This document shows positions 44,750 to 53,284 of a DNA stretch of 63,236 nt, one piece after another. How positions within the stretch are numbered: the first letter of the stretch is position 1; each line of letters begins with the position of its first letter. The DNA is from Gordonia asplenii (GTDB lineage: Bacteria; Actinomycetota; Actinomycetes; Mycobacteriales; Mycobacteriaceae), in contig NZ_JABBNB010000039.1 of assembly GCF_012933505.1 (NCBI RefSeq), positions 1 through 63,236 of the forward strand. The letters are read 5' to 3'. Made by a program: the position numbers and the translations under genes. The notes beneath the pieces are model-generated. The model saw nothing but the letters and a program-made list of their open reading frames with translations, was not told the origin of the DNA and searched no databases.

Positions 44750-45454
44750 GTGCCCTCCCATATCGACCGCATGATCTACATCGACGACTCAGGACACCCC
44801 GCGTCCGGACTCGTCGTGTACGGCTGGATCGAGTTCAGCCCCGACCACTGGAGCACCGTACTCCGAACCTGGCTAGACATGCGCAAGATGCTGTGGCGCG
44901 AGTACCGCATCGCAGTCACCAAGGAACTCCATACAACCGACTACGTCAACGGACGCGGACGCCTCTCCAAGCGCGTCCCAGACCGCCACATCCACAATGG
45001 CGTCGAACACTGGAAAGACTTCGGCCGCGAAGTCGCTGACACCTGCCTCGACACCCTCCGCTGCACCGAAGGACTTCGACTCGGCGCCGTCTACCGGCGA
45101 GGCGAACCATCCGACCTGGCTGCAACAAAACAGAGCCTCTACGCCGACCTCGTCGCACAATTCGAGAACGAACTACGCGACAGCGACTCCCTCGCCCTCA
45201 TCGTCATGGACGGAGACGGCAGTGACACCAGCTACCGCACCACCCATCGCGGACTCGAACTCCAACGCCGACGGGTCATCGAAGACGCCATCCACATCGA
45301 CTCGAAGGTTTCCCAACTCGTCCAGATGGCAGATCTCGTCGCATGGACCGCCAACGCACACATCGACAAACACCCGCACAACGAATACGCCTGGAACTGG
45401 TATGCAAAATATCTTGCCGAACGCGACAACCGCCGCGAACCCCGCCCGATGTAA
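44750..45454 (+). CDS. DUF3800-domain protein
   Basis: Protein of 234 residues with the DUF3800 signature: an N-terminal strand MIYIDDSGHPASGLVVYGW and a C-terminal helix SKVSQLVQMADLVAWTANAH, with a conserved KELHTTDY mid-region. The start is GTG at 44750. The biochemical role of DUF3800 is unknown; members are frequent in variable, phage- or defence-related islands. Codon choice (many C-ending codons, ACA, AAA) differs from the neighbours, and the gene follows a relic, so horizontal acquisition is likely. Confidence 0.82.
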   Translation: MPSHIDRMIYIDDSGHPASGLVVYGWIEFSPDHWSTVLRTWLDMRKMLWREYRIAVTKELHTTDYVNGRGRLSKRVPDRHIHNGVEHWKDFGREVADTCLDTLRCTEGLRLGAVYRRGEPSDLAATKQSLYADLVAQFENELRDSDSLALIVMDGDGSDTSYRTTHRGLELQRRRVIEDAIHIDSKVSQLVQMADLVAWTANAHIDKHPHNEYAWNWYAKYLAERDNRREPRPM

Positions 45455-45472
45455 ATAACCCCACAAACAGCT

Positions 45473-45504
45473 AGACCCCCTGCTCCACAGGTGTGGGGGG
45501 GTCT
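45473..45504 (+). terminator. Hairpin terminator after the DUF3800 gene
   Basis: AGACCCCC at 45473-45480 pairs with GGGGGTCT ending at 45504 in a strong stem, about 18 bases after the DUF3800 stop. There is no clear T-run after it, so it is intrinsic-like only. Confidence 0.6.
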
Positions 45505-45712
45505 GCACAAGTGAGCATACCGACCGCCAATCACAAGGTCAATCAACCACTACGACCGTCATCCATCATCCGCGGACCAAGCCCGGAACGATCTGTCGAG
45601 ACAGCGGCAGCTTGGGCCGGATCTTCCGAGCACACAGAGATCTCCGCAAGGAGGCTGCGATGCCAACCAGCAACGCTCAAGCGTGGTGAGTTGCGGTCTC
45701 ATTCTACCCCGC

Positions 45713-45757
45713 AAAAAGACGGCGGAAGTCGTTGCATCGCAACAACTCCCGCCGTTC
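45713..45757 (-). terminator. Intrinsic terminator of the acyl-CoA dehydrogenase operon
   Basis: On the minus strand a long stem, GAACGGCGGGAGTTGTTGC pairing with GCAACGACTTCCGCCGTC, is followed by TTTTTGCGGGG. Its position 13 bases past the dehydrogenase stop and the T-run make this a convincing Rho-independent terminator. Confidence 0.85.
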
Positions 45758-45769
45758 TTGAGAGAAAAT

Positions 45770-46888
45770 CTACAGCTCGGCCAGATCGTAGGATCCGACG
45801 TTGGCCGCCAGCGCCCGCAGGTGGTCGTCGGAGCTGCCGAGCAGTCGGTCGATCGCGGCGAGTCGGCCGGTGTAGTGGCCCACCGGGTACTCGGCGGTCA
45901 TACCGATACCACCGTGCAACTGGATGGCCTCCTGGCCGATATGCCGGCCCGAGCGGCCGATCTGCAGTTTGGCGCGTGATGCGATGACCGGGTCGACGGT
46001 GCCGTCGGCGACCGCCATCGTCGCGTACGCAGCCATGCTGCGGGCGAGTTCGAGCGACACGTACATGTCCGCGGCGCGGAAGGTCAGCGCCTGGAACTTC
46101 GAGAGCGTCACCCCGAACTGCTTGCGCGTCTTGAGGTATTCGGTGGTCAGGCGCAGCGCCTCTTCCATCGCGCCGACAGCCTCGGCACACAGCGCGGCCT
46201 GCGTGCGGACGTCCGATGCCGCGATCGCCGCGGTGGCATCGCCACCGTCACCGAGTGGCTCGGCGACCACACCGTCGAAGTCGAGTTGCGCGGCCCGCTG
46301 ACCGTCGAATGTCTTGTAGCCACGGCGCGCCACGGCCGCGGCGTCGACCACGAACAAACCGACGCCACCGTCGGGCAGCGCGGCACTGACGACGATCCGG
46401 TCGGCGCAATCACCGTGCGGGACAGGGTTTTTACGGCCTGAGATGGTCCACACGCCACCGTCGTGCGTGGCGACGGTCGACAGCTCGGTCGACGGCCACC
46501 GCACACCGGGTTCCTGATGCGCGAAGGCCAACAGCACACTGCCCTCGGCGACGTCGGCGAGCACCTTGCGCTGCTCGACCGAACCCAGCTCGGCGATCAA
46601 ACCGCCCGGGGTGAGAACGCAGTCGATGATCGGCTCCGGTGCGAGACGACGGCCGACCTCAGTCAGTACCGCGTGCACCTCGACCGGCCCGGCATCCATC
46701 CCACCGTCCTCTTCGGAGAAGGTCAGTCCGAGCAGGCCCACCTCGGCGAGCTGGCCCCACACCTCGCGGCTCCAGCCGAGCTCGGTGTCGATGACCTGAT
46801 TGCGCTTCTCGGCGTCGTAGGCCCGAGAAAGCAGTGTCGCGGTGGTGTCGCGGAGCATTTCCTGCTCATCGGAATATTGGAAATCCAT
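45770..46888 (-). CDS. Acyl-CoA dehydrogenase (small partner of a pair)
   Basis: Acyl-CoA dehydrogenase-fold protein of 372 residues. It has the N-terminal MDFQYSDEQEMLRDT, the FAD loop region and AIQLHGGIGMTAEYPVGHY. It lacks the IYGG-type C-terminal motif of its neighbour and ends soon after the last helices. In actinobacteria such adjacent pairs often form alpha2beta2 enzymes (as FadE28/FadE29, ChsE1/ChsE2). I infer this is the partner of the gene starting at 48079, 18 bases upstream. Confidence 0.9.
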   Translation of the reverse strand: MDFQYSDEQEMLRDTTATLLSRAYDAEKRNQVIDTELGWSREVWGQLAEVGLLGLTFSEEDGGMDAGPVEVHAVLTEVGRRLAPEPIIDCVLTPGGLIAELGSVEQRKVLADVAEGSVLLAFAHQEPGVRWPSTELSTVATHDGGVWTISGRKNPVPHGDCADRIVVSAALPDGGVGLFVVDAAAVARRGYKTFDGQRAAQLDFDGVVAEPLGDGGDATAAIAASDVRTQAALCAEAVGAMEEALRLTTEYLKTRKQFGVTLSKFQALTFRAADMYVSLELARSMAAYATMAVADGTVDPVIASRAKLQIGRSGRHIGQEAIQLHGGIGMTAEYPVGHYTGRLAAIDRLLGSSDDHLRALAANVGSYDLAEL

Positions 46889-46906
46889 GTCAGTTGCTCA
46901 CTTCTC

Positions 46907-48079
46907 TCAGAGGCCGAGGATGGTCGAGGCGATGATGCTGCGCTGCACCTCGTTCGATCCGCCGTAGATGGATACCTTGCGGTAGTTCAGGTAGGTCGGG
47001 GCGGCGTGCTGCGCCCACTCCGGCGAAGCGATGCCGTCGCCGGCGTCGAACGGGAGCGCATCCGGCCCGGCGACTTCGAGCATCAACTCGGTGGCGGCCT
47101 GCTGCAACTGGCTGCCGCGCATCTTCAACACCGACGACACCGGGTTCGGCTTGCCATCGGCCGATCCCGCGACCACCGACAGTTGAGTCAGCTCCAGCGC
47201 GAGTACTTCGTTCTCCACCTCGGCCAGCCGCGCCGCGAACAACGGATCCTCCAACAGCGTGCCGCTGCCGACCTTGGTGTTGCGCGCATGCTCCTTGACC
47301 TGGCCCAAGCGCACCTTGGTGCGCGAGACGCCGGCGATGCCGGTGCGCTCGTTGCCGAGCAGGAACTTGGCGTAACTCCAGCCCTTGTTCTCCTCGCCGA
47401 CGAGTTGATCGGCGGGCACCCGGACGTCGTCGAAGAACACCTCGTTGACCTCGAAGCCGCCGTCGATCAATTTGATCGGACGGACGGTCAGCCCGGGGGT
47501 GGTCATGTCGATCAGCAGGAAGGAGATTCCCGCCTGCTTCTTGGGCGCGTTCGGATCGGTACGGACCAGGCAGAAGATCCAGTCACCGTACTGGCCGAGG
47601 GTGGTCCAGGTCTTCTGGCCGTTGACGACGTAGAAGTCTCCGTCGCGCACCGCGGTGGTGCGCAGTGATGCCAGGTCAGAACCGGCGTCGGGCTCGGAGA
47701 AGCCCTGCGACCACCAGATGTCGAGATTGGCCGTGGCCGGCAGGAACCGCTCCTTGAGCTCCTGCGAACCGAACTCGGCGATCACCGGACCGACCATGCT
47801 CGCGTTGAAGGTCAGCGGCTCGGGAACCGACGCCAGCTGCATTTCCGAGAGCCAGATGTCGTGCTGGGCGGGGGTCCAATCCTTGCCGCCCCACTCGACC
47901 GGCCAGTGCGGAACGGCCAGACCATGCGCGTTCAGAATGCGCTGGGTCGCGACGACATCGTCCCTACCGGACTCGCCGGCCAGCGTGCGGGCACGGATCT
48001 CAGCGGGAATCTCGGTGCGGTAGAACGTGCGCAGTTCCTCGCGGAATGCGGCCTCGTCGTCGGTCAGGCCAAGCTTCAT
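46907..48079 (-). CDS. Acyl-CoA dehydrogenase (large partner of a pair)
   Basis: Acyl-CoA dehydrogenase of 390 residues. Motifs are SQGFSEPDAGSDLASLRT (FAD/substrate loop), NGQKTWTTLGQYGDW and the C-terminal KVSIYGGSNEVQRSII. A strong AGGAGG ribosome site precedes the ATG at 48079. The longer open frame upstream is not used. Together with the next gene it probably forms a heteromeric enzyme for bulky or branched acyl-CoA, such as steroid side chains or terpenoid acids. It diverges from a QsdR-like TetR gene. Confidence 0.92.
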   Translation of the reverse strand: MKLGLTDDEAAFREELRTFYRTEIPAEIRARTLAGESGRDDVVATQRILNAHGLAVPHWPVEWGGKDWTPAQHDIWLSEMQLASVPEPLTFNASMVGPVIAEFGSQELKERFLPATANLDIWWSQGFSEPDAGSDLASLRTTAVRDGDFYVVNGQKTWTTLGQYGDWIFCLVRTDPNAPKKQAGISFLLIDMTTPGLTVRPIKLIDGGFEVNEVFFDDVRVPADQLVGEENKGWSYAKFLLGNERTGIAGVSRTKVRLGQVKEHARNTKVGSGTLLEDPLFAARLAEVENEVLALELTQLSVVAGSADGKPNPVSSVLKMRGSQLQQAATELMLEVAGPDALPFDAGDGIASPEWAQHAAPTYLNYRKVSIYGGSNEVQRSIIASTILGL

Positions 48080-48116
48080 GTAGGTCCTCCTAGGTCCTGC
48101 ATCGAATTGTTGATTC

Positions 48117-48144
48117 GTTGCACCATTCCTGTTTATCATGCAAC
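48117..48144. promoter_or_regulatory. Inverted repeat GTTGCA...TGCAAC, candidate TetR operator
   Basis: GTTGCA (48117-48122) and TGCAAC (48139-48144) face each other across 16 bases, immediately before the start of the QsdR-like TetR gene and 38 bases before the divergent dehydrogenase start. Autoregulation and co-regulation of the dehydrogenase pair are plausible. Confidence 0.5.
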
Positions 48145-48145
48145 T

Positions 48146-48745
48146 ATGGCTGGCCACAATGATGGCAAAGAACTGGCGATCGCCACCGCGCGTCGACATT
48201 TCTTTGCCGGCGACAAGATCGATCTGCAGAAGCTGGCGGCCGAACTCGGTGTCGACCGGTCGACGCTGTTCCGCTGGGTCGGCAACCGCGAACAACTTCT
48301 CGAAACCGTCATGTGGTCGCTGTCCGAGCCGACGTTCCGCGGCGCACTCGAGGAAACGACGAATATCGGCGCCGCCCGCATCGCCGACACCACCGGCGCA
48401 TTCAGCCAGGCGCTGATCGACGCCCCCTACTTCCGGACCTTTCTGCGGCGTGAACCGGAGCGCGCGCTACGGGTACTCACCACCAAGGCCAGCACCCTGC
48501 AGAGCGGACTGGTCAGCGCCGTGGAAAAGCTGGTGCAACAAGAATTGGACCGCGGAAACCTGCAGCACCGCATGTCCGCTCATGACCTGGCGTACCTCAT
48601 CACCCGGGTCGCCGAGTCGTTCATCTACGCGGACCTGATCACCGGCGAGCAGCCCGACGCGACCAAGGCCGCCATCGCGATCGCAGCCCTGCTCGGCGAC
48701 GCCGACTACACTCCCCCGGACTACGCTTCCTCGAGATCGTCATAG
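48146..48745 (+). CDS. TetR-family regulator (QsdR-like)
   Basis: Regulator of 199 residues. The helix-turn-helix is KIDLQKLAAELGVDRSTLFRWVGNREQLL at about 25-53. The C-terminal half has the QsdR TetR C-domain pattern (FLRREPERALRVLTTKAS, LAYLITRVAESFIYADLITG). QsdR in Rhodococcus controls lactone degradation genes. I use ATG 48146; the longer frame begins inside the divergent dehydrogenase. It overlaps the convergent hypothetical gene by 25 bases. Confidence 0.85.
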   Translation: MAGHNDGKELAIATARRHFFAGDKIDLQKLAAELGVDRSTLFRWVGNREQLLETVMWSLSEPTFRGALEETTNIGAARIADTTGAFSQALIDAPYFRTFLRREPERALRVLTTKASTLQSGLVSAVEKLVQQELDRGNLQHRMSAHDLAYLITRVAESFIYADLITGEQPDATKAAIAIAALLGDADYTPPDYASSRSS

Positions 48746-49440
48746 TGTAAGACGGCTTGGACGTCCTGACCGAGATGTCGGTGGTAGGTGTCGAGGCCCG
48801 TTACGACATTGCGCCCGAGGTCCGCGAGATGACCGGCGAGGTCGGCCAGCGACGTCTCGCCCGCCGGATCGCTGAGCGCCTCCGGCAGGTCGAGCTCCGC
48901 GTCGAGTTCGGACAGTTTCGCCGCAAGGGCGGGCGAGCCCACCCACTCGTTGACGATGCTCAGCTCCGCCAGCAGACTGTGCGCCTCGTCCGCGGGCAAC
49001 GAAAGCTCCAGTGCGCCAACGAAATCCGCGTCAATCAAGAATCCAGCCTCGACGAGGCTGATGATCTCGGCAATGTCGAACGCGGCGTCGAACGGCACGT
49101 CTTGCGCGCCGGACTCCCGCAGTGCCTCGACAATCGGAAGCACTGTGCTCGCCCAAGTCTGCAGCGCCGCGAACAGGACACCGGAGACCGCGACGAAGTC
49201 ACCGTCTTCGGTGTCCTCTTCGATCAGCATCGTCGCCCACGCCGACACCGCGGTCTCGGTGATACTCAGCCGCGCCTCACGCTCCGACGTCCCGGTCGTG
49301 GTCGCGATCATCGAGATAGTCGATTCGATGAACTCGCGCGCCACATCGGGCTTGATATCGAAATCGCGGGCATCGAGCTCCGCGATGAGCAAGCTGGTGT
49401 AGGTGTCGAGCCATTTCGCGTATTGATCGTCGGGAGTCAC
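48721..49440 (-). CDS. Hypothetical acidic helical protein
   Basis: Protein of 239 residues that I do not recognise. It is very acidic, lacks cysteine, signal peptide and membrane segments, and is predicted by eye to be almost all helix. The start is GTG at 49440, without a strong ribosome site. Normal high-GC codon use supports it as a real gene. It overlaps the end of the convergent TetR gene by 25 bases and is 58 bases downstream of the DUF1801 gene. Confidence 0.7.
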   Translation of the reverse strand: MTPDDQYAKWLDTYTSLLIAELDARDFDIKPDVAREFIESTISMIATTTGTSEREARLSITETAVSAWATMLIEEDTEDGDFVAVSGVLFAALQTWASTVLPIVEALRESGAQDVPFDAAFDIAEIISLVEAGFLIDADFVGALELSLPADEAHSLLAELSIVNEWVGSPALAAKLSELDAELDLPEALSDPAGETSLADLAGHLADLGRNVVTGLDTYHRHLGQDVQAVLHYDDLEEA

Positions 49441-49498
49441 CCGACCATCATCGCCGTCGCCGAGCCACCGCGCCCGACAATTCGACGCCGTCGGCGCG

Positions 49499-49837
49499 TT
49501 ACCCGCCTGCCTTGGTCACCAGTTCCCGCACGCGTGCCTGGGCCTGCGGGCCGAATGCGGTGAACGTCCACGCGACGGGATGCATGTCGGCGTCGTCGGA
49601 GACCGACGGATTGCTCACCTCACCGAATCCGAAGGCGATGAAGTCCTTGTCGGGTTTGATGTAGCAGACGTCCTTGCCGTCGCGGACGTAGAACGGCAGT
49701 CCCCATCGGACGATCGGCTCCAGCGACGGCGCACATTCGCGGATGATCGCGTGCAGCTGCTCGCCGATCTCGCGGTACGGAGGTGGAACGTCATGGAGTT
49801 TCGCGAGTACGGCGGCGTCGCCCTTCTTACCGAACAT
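49499..49837 (-). CDS. DUF1801-domain protein
   Basis: Small protein of 112 residues. The blocks REIGEQLHAIIRECAPSLEP, VRWGLPFYVRDGKDVCYI and KDFIAFGFG match the DUF1801 (YdhG-like) family, which has an iron-sulfur-scaffold-like fold and no proven reaction. It is preceded by GGAGGCTTGATCTGA. It follows a 2OG oxygenase gene on the same strand with a 28-base gap, so they may be co-transcribed. Confidence 0.85.
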   Translation of the reverse strand: MFGKKGDAAVLAKLHDVPPPYREIGEQLHAIIRECAPSLEPIVRWGLPFYVRDGKDVCYIKPDKDFIAFGFGEVSNPSVSDDADMHPVAWTFTAFGPQAQARVRELVTKAGG

Positions 49838-49865
49838 TCAGATCAAGCCTCCCGGAAGTCGTGCA

Positions 49866-50870
49866 CTACCCGACCAAGTCTGCATGATGAATCGCTGCGA
49901 CGTCGGGGTGCGCGCGTAACCGGGCTTTGAGCAGGTTTTCACCGTAGCGGGAACCGAGGACATTCGACGCGTCTTGTTCGACGCCGCGTGCTCGGACGGC
50001 GAGGTCGGCGGGCAGGTCGATGCGGGGGACCTCGGCGTCGAGCCCGGGGTTGAAGAAGAACGGAATCGACAAACGCTCCGACCCGGCGACCGGTGACACG
50101 ACCCGATGTTTGGTCGCGCGCAGATAGCCGTCGGTGGCCACTTCGAGGAGTTCGCCGATGTTGCCGACGAAGGCGTCGTCGACGGGCGGGACGTCGAACC
50201 AGTCGTCGTCGCGCTGCACCTGCAAGCCACCCTTGCCCGGTTCGACGAGGAGCAGAGTGAGGATGCCGGGATCTTTGTGCGCACCGACGCCCTGTCCCGC
50301 GGCGCCCTGCCCGACGTCGACCTGGCTGGGGTAGCGGACCAGCTTGAGCAGGATCGACGGGTGGTCGAAGGTGGCGTCGAAGTGGTCGGGCGAGGCACCG
50401 AGGGCGACCGACCATTCGCGGACCAGGCGGTCGCCCAACGCGCTGAGTCGCTCGATCCAAGCGTCGATGACCGGCCGTAGCCGCGGCAGCGCGGCGGGCC
50501 ACTGGTTGGGGCCGTCGAGGCGCAGATAGGCGGGCTCGATCACCGTGTTGGGGCGTCGTTCGCTGCCGATGTCGATCTGTTCGCGCCAGTCGGGTGAGCC
50601 CTGGGTGTATTCGCCGCCGGTACGGGTGTAACCCCGAAACCATGGACTCTTGGTCATCTCGACGGCGAGTTTGTCCTGCTCGGGCAGGGCGAAGAAGGCA
50701 CGCGTGACGTCGAAGAGTTCGTCGGTGACCGGCGTCGGGATGCGGTGGCGAAGATGGAAGAACCCCACCTCGTGGGTGGCCTCGCGCAGCTTCTCCCGGA
50801 ACCGGCGAGCCGCGTCGGGGCCGGCGTCGAGGTCGGCGATGTCGAGGAGCGGAAGGTCACGATCAGACAT
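49866..50870 (-). CDS. 2-oxoglutarate/Fe(II)-dependent oxygenase (isopenicillin N synthase family)
   Basis: Non-haem iron oxygenase of 334 residues. The N-terminal DIOX_N part is followed by the double-stranded beta-helix. Iron ligands are His198 and Asp200 in GAHKDPG and His255 in TKHRVVSP. The 2-oxoglutarate-binding RxS pair is Arg266/Ser268 in SERLSIPFF. This combination marks the isopenicillin-N-synthase-like, plant-type dioxygenase family. Hydroxylation or desaturation of a small molecule is expected; the substrate is unknown. Confidence 0.92.
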   Translation of the reverse strand: MSDRDLPLLDIADLDAGPDAARRFREKLREATHEVGFFHLRHRIPTPVTDELFDVTRAFFALPEQDKLAVEMTKSPWFRGYTRTGGEYTQGSPDWREQIDIGSERRPNTVIEPAYLRLDGPNQWPAALPRLRPVIDAWIERLSALGDRLVREWSVALGASPDHFDATFDHPSILLKLVRYPSQVDVGQGAAGQGVGAHKDPGILTLLLVEPGKGGLQVQRDDDWFDVPPVDDAFVGNIGELLEVATDGYLRATKHRVVSPVAGSERLSIPFFFNPGLDAEVPRIDLPADLAVRARGVEQDASNVLGSRYGENLLKARLRAHPDVAAIHHADLVG

Positions 50871-51053
50871 GACTCAACGTTAGCGAGTCCGGGAGTCAGC
50901 CCGTCTCGATGCCCGCAAACGCGGAGAACGGGCCGAGTTTCGGCGGTCGTCCAGGTCTGCCGCAGAGTTCGACCAGATGAGTCTGATGTTCACCGATGTC
51001 TATCCCGACGTCCCGGTGCCTAAATCGATATGGCGATGGATCGAAGGTGCATA

Positions 51054-51785
51054 TCACTCTTCCCCGCCCAACATCCGCTTCAACTGGCCCAGGTCTGACT
51101 CCATGCTCTTGAGCAGCCGCGGCACGCTCGGCGCCGACGCCGCCCTCGACGAATCGGCGCTAACCGACTGCACGGCCATCTCGGCCAGCTCCGACGCCGC
51201 GGCCTTCTCGTCGTCGCCGGGGTGATACCACCACGCGACCCAGTTCAACATCCCGACGATCCCCAGTGCCGCGGTCCGCGGGTCGGTTTCCCGGAATGAG
51301 CCGACCCGAATGCCGTCGCGGATCACGGCGATCAGCTCTTTCAAGACGCTTCGCCGGCTGGCGCTGTAGGTCCGCGCGAGTTCCTCGGGGAGGTCGGCCT
51401 CCGAGCGGATCATCAGCCGGAACTTGTCCGCGCTCGACATCTGGTGCAGCGCAATGAATTTCGCCATCTGACGGAGCTTCTCCCGCGGCGGCAGCTGAGC
51501 CATCGCGTTGATCTGGTGCAGCAGCTGCGCCGGTTCCTCGGCGATCTCGGCGACCAACTGCGCGAACAGTTCGTCCTTGTTCGTGACGTAGTGGTACACG
51601 GCCTGGCGTGTCATTCCGGTGGCGTCGGCGATGTCCTGCAGCGTCGTGCCCGCCACGCCGCGCTCGGCGAACAACCGTGCGGCGTTCTCCTTGATCTCAC
51701 GTTCCACCAGCTCATGCCGCACACGCGGACGCCCCCGGCGTTTGCCGGGGGCTGCCGGTGTCGGTTCCCCAACGTCCGAGGTCAT
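51054..51785 (-). CDS. TetR-family regulator of the salicylate-type operon
   Basis: TetR-type regulator of 243 residues. A basic N-terminal arm (GKRRGRPRVRHELV) is followed by the helix-turn-helix AARLFAERGVAGTTLQDIAD, GMTRQAVYHYVTNKDELF. It starts 5 bases after the stop of the flavin monooxygenase, so it is the third gene of the ligase-monooxygenase operon and probably autoregulates it. The C-terminal half has tetracycline-repressor-like helices. The inducer, perhaps an aryl-CoA, is unproven. Confidence 0.87.
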   Translation of the reverse strand: MTSDVGEPTPAAPGKRRGRPRVRHELVEREIKENAARLFAERGVAGTTLQDIADATGMTRQAVYHYVTNKDELFAQLVAEIAEEPAQLLHQINAMAQLPPREKLRQMAKFIALHQMSSADKFRLMIRSEADLPEELARTYSASRRSVLKELIAVIRDGIRVGSFRETDPRTAALGIVGMLNWVAWWYHPGDDEKAAASELAEMAVQSVSADSSRAASAPSVPRLLKSMESDLGQLKRMLGGEE

Positions 51786-51790
51786 GGCGA

Positions 51791-53284
51791 CTACGTTAAC
51801 CCGGCACCGGTGAACACCACACCGTCGACGCGCTCACTCGCGACCGCGGCCGCGGCATCCGCGCGCAGTTCGGCGGGCACCTCCACGACGACGGACGCGC
51901 CCCGGCGTCGAATCAACTCCGCCACATCGAGACGGTCGAGCACGGCTTCGCGTTCGTCGGACCCGGTGAGCCGGTAGGCGTCGGATAGGGGCAGATCGGC
52001 GAGCAGTTTGCGCACCTCGACGCTCCACGGCCGGTCGCCGACCTCGACGTCGACCGCCGACTCCGGGACCGACTGAGCCTGCGTGAGCACCCACTCGGTG
52101 ACCTCGCTCGACGCCGGGACGTCGGCGGCGGCGCAGCCGGCGAAGGCCGCCAGGCCGTCGCGCACGATGGTCTGGGCGGTCTCGGCGAAGCGTTCCAGCG
52201 ACACCTTCCCGGCGCGGGTCATGTAGCCGATCATCAGCTGCGCCACCGGCATGTCGATGCGATACGGGAACTCGTCCCACCACACCATCGACCGCTCGGC
52301 GATGGACTGCAGATGCTCGACGGCGGGACGTCGTTCCACCTCGTAGGCGGCAAACGCCGACTCCAGATCGTCATTGGCGAGCAGTGCCCGATCCAGCGCG
52401 ATCGCGTCTTCCATCGCGAGCTTGGTACCCGACCCGATCGAGTAGTGCGCGGTGTGCGCGGCGTCGCCCAGCAGCACGACGTTGCCCGCGTGCCACGATT
52501 CGCAGCGCACCGTCCGAAACCGCAGCCACTTGGTCCGGTTGCCGATCAGCTTGTGCCCGTGCAACGGTTCGGCGAACGCCTCCTGCAGATAGTCCAGCGA
52601 CGTCTGGTCGGTCTCACCGGCGGGCGTCTGTTCGGTCGAGACGTCGAATCCGGCACGCTTCCAGGTCTGCTCGTCGGTCTCGATGAGGAACGTACTGCGG
52701 TCCGCCGCATAGGGATACGCGTGCGCCACAAAGGTTCCGTGCTCGGTGGTGGCCGGCGTGAACACCGCGCTGGGCAGCTGAAAGTCGGTGCCGCACCACA
52801 GATACAGCCCCTCGCCTTCGACGATGCTCGGCCGGAACTGATCGGCCGACGCCGTGCGCGTCGCACTGTTGATACCGTCGGCCGCCACGATCAGATCGGC
52901 GTCGACTTCAGTAACCGCGCGCCGTTCACCGAATCGCAGTTCGACGCCGGCTTCGACGGCGAAGCGCTGAAGTACCGACAGCAGCGTCGCGCGGCCGATG
53001 GCGAGCAGTTCACCGTGGGCCAGCCGCACTTCGTCGTCGCCGACCTTCATCGACATCTCGTGCGGCAGCGCGGCGTCGACGATGGCGGACAGCGACGCCT
53101 CGTCGGCGTCGCGCAGGTTGCGCTGGGTCCGCGAGGCGAGTCCGACGCCGAATCCGAAGGTCTGGTCTCCAACACCCTGCTCGTAGACGGTGACCGTGGC
53201 GTCGGGGTGACTCTTCTTGAGCAACCGCGCGGCGTACAGGCCACCGGGGCCGCCGCCGAGGACGGCGATCGTGTCGAGTTTCAT
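51791..53284 (-). CDS. FAD monooxygenase, salicylyl-CoA 5-hydroxylase-like
   Basis: Flavoprotein hydroxylase of 497 residues. The FAD motif GGGPGGLYAARLL is at the N-terminus. The distinctive second FAD motif LLGDAAHTAHYSIGSGTKL is typical of salicylyl-CoA 5-hydroxylase (SdgC) and anthraniloyl-CoA monooxygenase. The OYE-like domain of the long anthraniloyl enzymes is absent; a tail of about 110 residues remains. The ATG at 53284 overlaps the ligase stop by four bases. With that ligase it would convert an aryl-CoA to its 5-hydroxy form (salicyl-CoA to gentisyl-CoA). Confidence 0.82.
   Translation of the reverse strand: MKLDTIAVLGGGPGGLYAARLLKKSHPDATVTVYEQGVGDQTFGFGVGLASRTQRNLRDADEASLSAIVDAALPHEMSMKVGDDEVRLAHGELLAIGRATLLSVLQRFAVEAGVELRFGERRAVTEVDADLIVAADGINSATRTASADQFRPSIVEGEGLYLWCGTDFQLPSAVFTPATTEHGTFVAHAYPYAADRSTFLIETDEQTWKRAGFDVSTEQTPAGETDQTSLDYLQEAFAEPLHGHKLIGNRTKWLRFRTVRCESWHAGNVVLLGDAAHTAHYSIGSGTKLAMEDAIALDRALLANDDLESAFAAYEVERRPAVEHLQSIAERSMVWWDEFPYRIDMPVAQLMIGYMTRAGKVSLERFAETAQTIVRDGLAAFAGCAAADVPASSEVTEWVLTQAQSVPESAVDVEVGDRPWSVEVRKLLADLPLSDAYRLTGSDEREAVLDRLDVAELIRRRGASVVVEVPAELRADAAAAVASERVDGVVFTGAGLT

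Larger units (their letters stand above)
45455..45769. other. Non-coding tail of the foreign patch with two terminator hairpins
   Basis: The 315 bases between the DUF3800 stop and the acyl-CoA dehydrogenase stop hold a terminator-like hairpin at each end (listed separately). The middle (45510-45710) contains no recognised gene. It has no family A or B repeat, unlike most other gaps in the window. Confidence 0.55.
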
